11,609 nt of DNA from positions 1 through 11,609 of the forward strand of contig DASUFH010000255.1 in NCBI GenBank assembly GCA_036274645.1, in the 5' to 3' direction. The notes beneath the pieces are model-generated. The model was not told the origin of the DNA. It did no database searches and worked only from the letters and a program-made list of their open reading frames with translations. This DNA is from DASUFH01 sp036274645. GTDB lineage: Bacteria; Acidobacteriota; Terriglobia; 20CM-2-55-15. The translations under genes were made by a program, and so were the position numbers. How positions within the stretch are numbered: position 1 is the first letter of the stretch; each line of letters opens with the position of its first letter. Below are positions 5,670 through 11,609 of the stretch, in pieces.

Positions 5670-7157
5670 ATGCAGGATTCCATTCTCGTCGCAAAAGGCG
5701 CCACCGATTCGAGTCTGTTGTTGCGGATGGCCAACCGACACGGGCTCATTGCCGGCGCTACGGGAACCGGCAAGACCGTCACGCTCCAGAAACTTGCCGA
5801 GGGCTTCAGCCGGGCGGGAACGCCGGTGTTTCTTGCCGACGTGAAGGGAGACCTTTCCGGCCTTAGCAAGGCGGGTGGCCAGAACCCGAAGATCCTGGAG
5901 CGTGTCCAGCGGCTGGGCCTGGATGACCTGGTTTTTACGGGTTATCCGACTGCTTTCTGGGATGTGTTCGGCGCGCAGGGACATCCGGTCCGATCGACAA
6001 TATCGGAAATGGGGCCTCTGCTTCTGGCCCGGCTGCTCAATCTCAACGAGGTTCAGGCCGGTGTCCTGAGCATTGTGTTCAAGGTCGCGGACGATCAGGG
6101 CCTGCTGCTTCTGGACCTGAAGGACTTCCGCGCGATGTTGCAGTACGTCGCCGACAACGCGGCGGACTTCAAGACCGAATATGGCAATGTCTCCGCAGCA
6201 AGTGTGGGCGCTATCCAGCGCGGATTGCTGACGCTGGAAGAACAGGGCGGCGAGACATTCTTCGGTGAGCCGGCCCTCGACCTGGACGACCTGATGCAGA
6301 CGGATGCCGAAGGCCGGGGCGTGATCAATATCCTGGCGGCGGACCGGCTGCTGCAGTCTCCCAAGGTCTACACGACGTTTCTGCTCTGGCTGCTTTCGGA
6401 ATTGTTCGAACGGCTCCCGGAAGCCGGCGATCTGGAAGCGCCCAAACTCGTCTTCTTTTTTGACGAAGCCCACCTGCTCTTCAACGACGCGCCCAAGGCT
6501 CTGCTGGATAAGATCGAACAGGTGGTTCGGCTCATTCGCTCCAAAGGGGTCGGCGTCTATTTCGTCACGCAGAATCCGATGGACGTGCCGGACTCCGTGC
6601 TCGGCCAGCTCGGCAACCGGGTTCAGCATGCGCTGCGCGCGTACACGCCCAAAGACCAGAAGGCGGTCCGCGCCGCGGCCGAAACGTTCCGGGTGAATCC
6701 GGAATTGAACGTGGAACAGGCGATCACTGAACTTGGCGTTGGCGAGGCGCTGGTTTCGTTTCTCGACAGTCACGGTGTGCCGTCCATCGTTCAGCGGGGG
6801 CTGATTTGTCCGCCGGGCAGCTTCATTGGACCGATTGATCCTCCGGAGCGCGCCCGCATGATCCGAGCGTCGGCAATCTTCGGACATTACGAAAAGGTCA
6901 TCGATCGGGAATCCGCATACGAGCGCCTGAAGGCGAAGGCCGAGGCGGCGGCGCCTCCCGCCCAGGCGCCCGTGAAGACATCTCCGCCGGTCAATCCGGG
7001 GGGCGGAACGACGCCGACATATTCCGCGCCTCGTGGACGCCCGCGCGAAACGATGGCGGAAGCGATGATGAAGAGCGTCGTTCGCGCGGCGGGCAGTCAG
7101 ATGGGCCGCTCACTGATCCGCGGAGTTCTCGGATCCATTCTGGGCGGCCGGCGGTGA
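5670..7157 (+). CDS. HerA-like ATPase of the YjgR/DUF853 family
   Basis: The 495-residue product matches YjgR in length and order. Residues 2-12 (QDSILVAKGAT) lead into the Walker A motif GATGTGKT (29-36). VFLADVKGDLSGL (53-65) follows, then Walker B LVFFFDEAHLLF (260-271) and the sensor-like FVTQNPMDVPDSVLGQLGNR (298-317). The tail (about 425-455) is Ala/Pro/Gly-rich, and the end (SVVRAAGSQMGRSLIRGVLG, 469-488) is an amphipathic helix typical of the family. YjgR proteins belong to the HerA/FtsK branch of P-loop ATPases and are presumed hexameric DNA-pumping or remodelling motors. Their cellular role is largely unknown. No partner nuclease such as NurA is seen here. The gene sits 12 bp after kbl and its TGA overlaps the next ATG by one base, so it appears to be an internal member of the threonine operon, an unexpected place for a DNA motor. 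Confidence 0.9.
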   Translation: MQDSILVAKGATDSSLLLRMANRHGLIAGATGTGKTVTLQKLAEGFSRAGTPVFLADVKGDLSGLSKAGGQNPKILERVQRLGLDDLVFTGYPTAFWDVFGAQGHPVRSTISEMGPLLLARLLNLNEVQAGVLSIVFKVADDQGLLLLDLKDFRAMLQYVADNAADFKTEYGNVSAASVGAIQRGLLTLEEQGGETFFGEPALDLDDLMQTDAEGRGVINILAADRLLQSPKVYTTFLLWLLSELFERLPEAGDLEAPKLVFFFDEAHLLFNDAPKALLDKIEQVVRLIRSKGVGVYFVTQNPMDVPDSVLGQLGNRVQHALRAYTPKDQKAVRAAAETFRVNPELNVEQAITELGVGEALVSFLDSHGVPSIVQRGLICPPGSFIGPIDPPERARMIRASAIFGHYEKVIDRESAYERLKAKAEAAAPPAQAPVKTSPPVNPGGGTTPTYSAPRGRPRETMAEAMMKSVVRAAGSQMGRSLIRGVLGSILGGRR

Positions 7158-8419
7158 TGTCCGCGACGCCGGGCGGAAGGATGAATGGTGGCGCCAATCG
7201 GCGGACGTTCCTGAAAACCGGCGCAGCCGCGCTGACTGGCGCAACGTTTTCCTTCAACGCATGGCTGGAGGCGCATCCGGCGGCGCCGAAGCTTCGGGTC
7301 ACCGGGATGGAACTCCTGCCCGTACGGGCCACGGAACGGACCGTCTGGCTCCTCGTCCGGTTGCGCACGGACGCCGGCCTGACCGGACTGGGGGAAGCCT
7401 CGGACGCGTTCGGCTTTGCGAACACGACATCTGAAGACGCGCGCGCCATGCGCGCCGAACTGGGGGATTTTTTTCGCCTGATCGACGGAAAGTCGCCCCT
7501 GGAAATCGAAGCGTACCGGCAGCAGGGGATGCCCAGGGCGCGCCGCGGTCTGGTTTCCGCCACCGCGTTCAGCGCGCTCGAGCAATGTTTGTGGGATCTC
7601 GCCGGCAAGGCGCTCGAAGCGCCTTCCAGCGCGCTGTTCGGAGGACGCGTTCGCGACACGCTGCCTGTCTATGCCAATATCAACCGCGCAACGAAGCCGC
7701 GGACACCTGCCGGATTTGCCGCCGCGGCGCGGAAGGCGTTCGCGGATGGATTCCGCGCCATGAAGGCCGCGCCGTTCGACGGGTTTCCGGCGGCGGGCTC
7801 TCCGTCTGCGGAAATCGACGCGGCCGTAAACAACGGGATCGACGCCGTTACGGCCATGCGGGAAGCGGTCGGCCCGGACACGGCCCTGATGGTCGATTGC
7901 CACAGCTTTTTCGACGTTTCGCTGGCGGTCCGCGTGGCGCAGCGACTCGAAGCGGCCAGACTGACCTGGTATGAAGAGCCCGTGGCCCCGGACCGCGTGG
8001 ACGACACGGCCGAGATTCACCGGCGGATCCGACAGCCGATGGCCGGAGGGGAATTACTTTTCGGCGTGGCCGGCTTTGCGCCGCTGACTCGCGCGCGCGC
8101 CGTTGATGTGATCATGCCCGATGTCAAACATTGCGGCGGATTGCTGGAACTCACCCACATCGCCGCCCTGGCCGGCGCCGACGGCGTCAGGGTCGCGCCC
8201 CACAATCCGAGCGGCCCCGTCTCGACCGCCGCCAGCATGCAGATCTGCGCTGTACTGGAGAACTTCAATTACCTGGAGCTGCAGTGGGGAGAAACGGACT
8301 GGCGCGGAGATGTCCTCGACCCGCCGGAGGTCTTTACCAGCGGAACGATCCGCGTGCCGGACCGTCCGGGATTCGGAGTTGAGCTCAACGACCGGGTGAT
8401 CCGGAACCGGTTGATCTGA
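7157..8419 (+). CDS. Tat-exported enolase-superfamily enzyme (mandelate racemase/muconate lactonizing enzyme type)
   Basis: The start at ATG 7157 overlaps the preceding TGA by one base (TGATG) and gives 420 residues. A GTG at 7154 and an ATG at 7181 are alternatives. A twin-arginine signal, NRRTFLKTGAAALTG (about residues 14-28), precedes a two-domain enolase-superfamily fold. Expected barrel residues are present: Lys203 (FRAMKAAP), metal ligands Asp247 (MVDCH), Glu273/Glu274 (WYEEPV) and Glu299 (AGGELLFG), an Asp322/His349 dyad (MPDVKHCGG and VAPHNPSGP), and Glu374 (YLELQWGE). Asp247-x-His249 resembles sugar-acid dehydratases such as D-galactonate dehydratase, in which a His two residues after the first ligand is the general acid. 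The strand-2 KxK motif has lost its second lysine. The likely role is dehydration or epimerisation of an acid sugar outside the cytoplasm. The exact substrate cannot be read from sequence. Confidence 0.88.
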   Translation: MSATPGGRMNGGANRRTFLKTGAAALTGATFSFNAWLEAHPAAPKLRVTGMELLPVRATERTVWLLVRLRTDAGLTGLGEASDAFGFANTTSEDARAMRAELGDFFRLIDGKSPLEIEAYRQQGMPRARRGLVSATAFSALEQCLWDLAGKALEAPSSALFGGRVRDTLPVYANINRATKPRTPAGFAAAARKAFADGFRAMKAAPFDGFPAAGSPSAEIDAAVNNGIDAVTAMREAVGPDTALMVDCHSFFDVSLAVRVAQRLEAARLTWYEEPVAPDRVDDTAEIHRRIRQPMAGGELLFGVAGFAPLTRARAVDVIMPDVKHCGGLLELTHIAALAGADGVRVAPHNPSGPVSTAASMQICAVLENFNYLELQWGETDWRGDVLDPPEVFTSGTIRVPDRPGFGVELNDRVIRNRLI

Positions 8420-8507
8420 TCGTTCCTGCCCCTGGGAAAACTTGCGTGCCAATCATGTCCTCTCCGTAGACTCAGTAAGGAATGAACCGCAGAGGAGAGC
8501 CGCTCGC
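8420..8507 (+). promoter_or_regulatory. Intergenic region before the VOC fusion gene, with its ribosome binding site
   Basis: These 88 bases lie between the enolase-type gene and the GTG at 8508. GAGGAG (8492-8497) is ten bases before that GTG and decides the start. The frame is open further upstream to a TTG at 8442, but that would have no ribosome binding site. No terminator hairpin is visible. TTGCGT (8442-8447) and TAGACT (8467-8472) are 19 bp apart and could be a poor promoter. Confidence 0.45.
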
Positions 8508-10490
8508 GTGAAACTCTACATTTTCCGCTGCCGGACACGACAGAAGATGTACGGCGCGACGCAGTACGAAACCGCATCCAATCTGCCCACGGACCAGTGT
8601 TCGTCCGGCTGGGAATTCTTTCAGCGAGTGGACCTTTCGCCGCGAGGCACACTGCGATTCTCCGTCGATACGCCCACATTGCGGCGGGCTATCCAACGAC
8701 AGGGATATTACATATGGGATGATGCCGGGCGCAAACTGGCGGACGTTGCGCCCGATAAAGATGCGGGCTCACGCCGCTCGACGCCACCCGCAGAGACCGG
8801 CCCCCGACTGTACGTGGAACGGGAACGGCCACCGATGCCGGACCCCCCGATGGACCTGGTCCTTGAGCTCGCACAGCGGCGAGGTCAGCATAGTTCGCCG
8901 CCCCAAACCTGGAACTCCGACGTGACGGCGCGTCCCGCGCCTCCGGCGCTGGATGTCATTAACGCGCCATTTGAAGAAGCGGCGCCTTCCGCGGCGCCTT
9001 CCGCGGCGCCCACACCATCGACGGTTGCCGAGCCGGCCGCGTCTGCTCGGGAACGGACGGTTGCGCCAGCCATTGAGCCCGGCAGAGAGAGACAAGCCCA
9101 GACGGCGGCGGCAGTGGATCCGCCCCAGCCGGCTGCGACGTCGCTCACGTCGACCGCAGAGGAAGCGCCTCGGGCCGTCGCCCCCGAATCACGAAAAAAA
9201 ACCGCGGCGCGCGAGGATGAGGTCTTCACGAGCCCAGACGGCGGTGGACCTGCGGAGGACATCCCGGCCCCGGCCGCGAAACCGGAACCTGCGGAACGCA
9301 TCTCGGCGCCAACCGCGAAACCGGAACCTGCGGAACGCATCTCGGCGCCAACCGCGAAGCCGGAGCCTGCGGAACGCAATTCGTCGCCAACCGCGAAACC
9401 GGTGTCGGTTCGCGTTCATAGCGACCCTGGCGTCAGCCCCGACAACGACGAACCGACAGCGCCACCGATTGTTCCGAAGGTGGCTTCCCAGGTAAACGGC
9501 GCGCCTGCTCGTCGCGCCGAGCGCGACGCGCGACCAGAGCCACCACAGGCGACCACGCCTGATCCGTTCGTCAACGAAGCAAACAGCGCCCGAAGCGCCG
9601 ATTCCCTTCCCCCTGCGGCTCCCCCGATTCCACGGCCGGCGCCTCCTGTTGATGACGCGCCGACCCGGCGCCCCGGACGCGGAGCCCGTCCGGAGCCGCC
9701 ACCGTCGACAGCCGCAACCGATCCCCATGTCGATGAAGAGAACGAGACTCCCCGGCATGTAACGCGCGCAACCAGTCCGGCAGATGAAACTGCCGTGGAG
9801 CAGGCGCCGCCCTCCCAGGCTCCGCAACGCTTCGTGAGACCAGCGTTTGAGCCACCGCCGGAACCGGTGACCCTGGCTTCGGTGATGGATCGGTCCATGG
9901 CGAGAGAGCGCAGCGCGTCATTGGAACCAGCACTGACGAGTGAAATTCCACAGGCGGAAAAGCCGGCGAGAGAGCGCAGCGCGCCATTGGAACCACCACT
10001 GACGAGTGAAATTCCACAGGCGGAAAAGCCGGCGAGAGAGCGCAGCGCGCCATTGGAACCACCGCTGACGAGTGAAATTCCACAGGCGGAAAAGCCGGCA
10101 GACCCCCCCAAAGCGGCCGGACCGGCTCGCCACCATGTCGTCTGGTTCGACATTCCCGTGCGCGACATGGATCGCGCCCTCCGTTTCTATTCGTCCGTCC
10201 TGGGCGTACCACTCAAGAAGGAGCAGGCCGGACCGGGAGCGGCAGTGGCCCTGCTGCCCCACGCCGACGGGTTCACCGGGGGGTGTCTGGTGCAGAACAT
10301 GGACGCCAAGCCGTCGGACAGTGGCCCGCTCCTTTACCTGAATACGCAGGGCCGGCTTGATGAGGCGCTAAACGTGGTTGAAAAGTACGGGGGTAAAATC
10401 CTTGCCGGCCGGCATTCCATCGATCCGTTTGGATTCCGGGCGGTCGTGCTCGACAGCGAAGGGAACCGCGTCGCCCTGCACTCCATGTAG
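8508..10490 (+). CDS. Large protein with orphan N-terminal domain, repeat-rich linker and C-terminal VOC (glyoxalase-fold) domain
   Basis: GTG 8508 with GAGGAG upstream gives 660 residues. Residues 1-75 look like a small folded domain (KLYIFRCR, YGATQYET, SSGWEFFQRVDL, GYYIWDD) with cysteines at 8 and 31. I do not recognise it. Residues about 85-540 are Pro/Ala/Glu/Arg-rich and probably disordered. They contain three tandem 13-residue units near 258-296, a degenerate 42-residue duplication and three 22-residue units near 465-530. Residues 542-660 form a VOC domain: HHVVWFDIPVRDMDRALRFY (542-561), VLGVPL, PLLYLNTQ and a closing VLDSEGNRVALHSM. VOC proteins include glyoxalases, dioxygenases and resistance proteins. 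This single-module form is common and functionally undefined. There is no signal peptide or membrane helix, so it is probably cytoplasmic. The next gene also encodes VOC domains. Confidence 0.82.
   Translation: MKLYIFRCRTRQKMYGATQYETASNLPTDQCSSGWEFFQRVDLSPRGTLRFSVDTPTLRRAIQRQGYYIWDDAGRKLADVAPDKDAGSRRSTPPAETGPRLYVERERPPMPDPPMDLVLELAQRRGQHSSPPQTWNSDVTARPAPPALDVINAPFEEAAPSAAPSAAPTPSTVAEPAASARERTVAPAIEPGRERQAQTAAAVDPPQPAATSLTSTAEEAPRAVAPESRKKTAAREDEVFTSPDGGGPAEDIPAPAAKPEPAERISAPTAKPEPAERISAPTAKPEPAERNSSPTAKPVSVRVHSDPGVSPDNDEPTAPPIVPKVASQVNGAPARRAERDARPEPPQATTPDPFVNEANSARSADSLPPAAPPIPRPAPPVDDAPTRRPGRGARPEPPPSTAATDPHVDEENETPRHVTRATSPADETAVEQAPPSQAPQRFVRPAFEPPPEPVTLASVMDRSMARERSASLEPALTSEIPQAEKPARERSAPLEPPLTSEIPQAEKPARERSAPLEPPLTSEIPQAEKPADPPKAAGPARHHVVWFDIPVRDMDRALRFYSSVLGVPLKKEQAGPGAAVALLPHADGFTGGCLVQNMDAKPSDSGPLLYLNTQGRLDEALNVVEKYGGKILAGRHSIDPFGFRAVVLDSEGNRVALHSM
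9279..9395 (+). repeat. 39-bp in-frame tandem repeat (three units) in the VOC fusion gene
   Basis: Units at 9279-9317, 9318-9356 and 9357-9395 encode KPEPAERISAPTA, the same again, and a variant with Asn and Ser changes. The first two units are identical at the base level. The third differs at four positions, two of them amino-acid changing. A decayed partial unit precedes them and a short remnant follows. Confidence 0.85.
9459..9743 (+). repeat. Degenerate 126-bp duplication in the linker of the VOC fusion gene
   Basis: Two 42-codon stretches (9459-9584 and 9618-9743) share an order of motifs: APPI, then APxRR, ARPEPP, DPxV and E(A/E)N. The copies are well diverged, so this is an older duplication than the 39-bp and 66-bp arrays on either side. 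Confidence 0.55.
9900..10097 (+). repeat. 66-bp in-frame tandem repeat (three units) in the VOC fusion gene
   Basis: Units at 9900-9965, 9966-10031 and 10032-10097 each encode 22 residues beginning ARERSA and ending PQAEKP. Units 1 and 2 differ at two bases, both amino-acid changing (Ser/Pro and Ala/Pro). Units 2 and 3 differ at one silent base. Such near identity points to recent expansion and likely copy-number variation among strains. Confidence 0.9.
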
Positions 10491-10557
10491 AGGATCGCAA
10501 CCTTTCCACTCCGGCGCCGAACTCTCCACACGCATACCGGTTGAAATCCAAATCGGG

Positions 10558-10563
10558 TATAGT
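10558..10563 (+). promoter_or_regulatory. Candidate -10 promoter element for the two-VOC gene
   Basis: TATAGT at 10558-10563 is one base from the TATAAT consensus and stands out in GC-rich sequence. TTGAAA at 10541-10546 is only 11 bp upstream, too close for a standard sigma-70 pair, and nothing better lies 16-18 bp away. It falls in the 120-bp gap after the VOC fusion gene and would place the transcript start near 10570. Confidence 0.35.
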
Positions 10564-10570
10564 CCGGTGC

Positions 10571-10584
10571 GGCGCCGTTGCGCC
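10571..10584 (+). other. Small hairpin in the 5' leader of the two-VOC gene
   Basis: GGCGC (10571-10575) pairs with GCGCC (10580-10584) around CGTT. If the TATAGT box is used, the hairpin would form almost at the 5' end of the mRNA, where such stems can protect transcripts. It lies upstream of the ribosome binding site GGGAGGAG (10596-10603). Confidence 0.3.
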
Positions 10585-10610
10585 ACATCCACTCTGGGAG
10601 GAGAAATGGA

Positions 10611-11609
10611 ATGCGGCGATGGATTGTAATGACCAGTTTGTGCGTTCTTGCGGTCGTAATGGTCGCGTTGGCGACTGAAGGCCGCCAGCGCGCCGCCGTC
10701 AGCCCGGCGTTTCCGGCCGGGGACGTGGTGCTGGGGTCGGGCAGCTTCAGTCCGATCGTATCGGATCTGGAAAAGTCTCTCGCTTTCTATAACGATCTTT
10801 TCGGCCTGCCGGCGCCGGCTTCGACACCGCAGTTCAGCAACTCCGACTCCGGCCTGCTCAATTTCCTGGGCGTTCCGACGGCCCAGACGCGTGTGGCCAC
10901 CGCCCGCATACCGGGAACGAACCCGGCGATGAACGTCGAACTGGTCGACTTCAAGGACATCGAACGGCGGGCGGCGCGGCCGCGGCCGCAGGACCCCGGC
11001 GCGACGCGTTTGATTCTGCTGGTTCGCGATGTGGATGCGCTGTTGACCCGGCTGAAGACGAAGGGCGTTCCCGTCGTCACGACGGGAGGAGCGCCGGTGG
11101 ACGTCACGATGTACGGTGGGGAGAAGGGTCGCGCGGTCATCGTATCGGATCCGGATGGATTCGCTATTGAACTTCTGCAGCTCGATCCGCTGCCCCAGGG
11201 CGCCGCGACGGGAGACATTCTGGGCGCGCGCGTCGGGCTGACCGTTGCGAGCATGGATCAAACACTGAAGGTGTATGGGGATCTGCTCAAGTTCGGCGTC
11301 TCTCCGGTTTCGCAGTTCCAGACGGACAGCGCGTGGAATCGTCTCGCAGGTGTTCCCACCGGCGAAACGCGCAAGGTCTCGGCAAGGGTACCGGGCTCGC
11401 CGCTTCTCATCGAGTTCGTCGAGTTTCGCGGCGTGGAGCGCAGGCCGATCGGCGCGCGCATTCAGGATCCCGGCGCCACCAGACTGCAATTGCGCGCGCG
11501 CGACGCTGACGCGGCAATCGCGGCGTTGAAGGCGGCCGGGGGAACGGTTGTCACGACCGGCGGCGATGGCGGCCCCATCACCATGCGAGGGCTGCGTCTC
11601 GGGATCGTG
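10611..11609 (+). CDS. Secreted protein with two VOC (glyoxalase-fold) domains, 3' end outside window
   Basis: ATG 10611 lies seven bases after GGGAGGAG (10596-10603) and opens a frame that runs to the last base of the window (333 codons, no stop). An ATG at 10606 is in another frame and stops after seven codons. Residues 1-22 form a Sec signal peptide (MRRWIVMTSL, then Val/Ala-rich). Two homologous VOC domains follow. The first runs from about residue 44 (GSFSPIVSDLEKSLAFYNDL) to 190, and the second from about 205 (GARVGLTVASMDQTLKVYGDL) onward. Both carry GVPT, an R(I/V)PG segment, QDPGATRL (127-134 and 285-292) and a VVTTGG turn, so they arose by duplication. Paired VOC domains often form one metal or ligand site between them. 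The substrate is unknown, and the signal peptide implies a periplasmic or outer location. The gene follows the VOC fusion gene by 120 bp. Confidence 0.88.
   Translation, partial: MRRWIVMTSLCVLAVVMVALATEGRQRAAVSPAFPAGDVVLGSGSFSPIVSDLEKSLAFYNDLFGLPAPASTPQFSNSDSGLLNFLGVPTAQTRVATARIPGTNPAMNVELVDFKDIERRAARPRPQDPGATRLILLVRDVDALLTRLKTKGVPVVTTGGAPVDVTMYGGEKGRAVIVSDPDGFAIELLQLDPLPQGAATGDILGARVGLTVASMDQTLKVYGDLLKFGVSPVSQFQTDSAWNRLAGVPTGETRKVSARVPGSPLLIEFVEFRGVERRPIGARIQDPGATRLQLRARDADAAIAALKAAGGTVVTTGGDGGPITMRGLRLGIV

Noticed and set aside
4359..6887. 842-codon open frame on the minus strand across kbl and the DUF853 gene
   Set aside because: It lies opposite two strongly conserved plus-strand genes, has an Arg/His/Val-rich composition without recognisable motifs, and is explained by lack of stops in the antisense frame of GC-rich codons.
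8442..8507. TTG start at 8442 adding 22 residues to the VOC fusion protein
   Set aside because: It has no ribosome binding site, while GTG 8508 has GAGGAG ten bases upstream and starts a plausible beta-strand.
9249..10097. CRISPR-like array in the repeat-rich part of the VOC fusion gene
   Set aside because: The units are contiguous, in frame, multiples of three and lack unique spacers. They are coding minisatellites.
10368..11489. 373-codon minus-strand frame opposite the two-VOC gene
   Set aside because: The plus strand here has a ribosome binding site, signal peptide and two duplicated VOC domains. The minus frame is low-complexity and Arg/His-rich.

Overview
The window is a GC-rich bacterial chromosomal segment, densely coded, with gaps of at most about 120 bp. 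Several traits point to Acidobacteriota (Bryobacterales- or Vicinamibacterales-like): secreted YbhB-type proteins with glycine-rich insertions and a signal peptide ending in Ser-Ala-Gln, a Tat-tagged enolase-superfamily enzyme, secreted VOC-domain proteins, GTG starts, and a palindrome built on GGGGCGGTC/GACCGCCCC. This assignment is inference from gene style; no rRNA or other marker gene is present.

Layout. Positions 1-1023 (+) hold two tandem PEBP/YbhB-family genes, the first cut by the window edge and the second carrying a signal peptide and a long Gly-rich repeat. A palindromic element (about 1030-1109) fills the gap between this pair and a convergent minus-strand pair: a 270-residue prolyl-hydroxylase-like 2-oxoglutarate/Fe(II) dioxygenase (1939-1127) and, upstream of it, a 442-residue multi-pass GT-C-like glycosyltransferase (3315-1987). 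A 93-bp divergent region follows. Next comes a plus-strand operon: tdh (threonine 3-dehydrogenase, GTG start at 3409), kbl (2-amino-3-ketobutyrate CoA ligase), a YjgR/DUF853 HerA-like ATPase, and a Tat-signal mandelate racemase/muconate lactonizing enzyme-type protein that overlaps the ATPase stop codon. Positions 8508-10490 encode a 660-residue protein with an unrecognised N-terminal domain, a Pro/Ala/Glu-rich linker of several tandem repeats, and a C-terminal VOC (glyoxalase-fold) domain. The window ends inside a secreted two-VOC-domain protein (10611 onward, no stop in the window).

Function. Tdh and Kbl together convert L-threonine to glycine and acetyl-CoA. The dioxygenase and GT-C protein look like a surface-glycan or modification pair. 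The remaining genes are linked by position but not by an obvious pathway. I did not find a clearly new defence or mobile system. The most unusual local structures are the duplicated stop/start junction with a 10-codon minicistron between tdh and kbl, the repeat-expanded VOC fusion protein, and the palindromic intergenic element.
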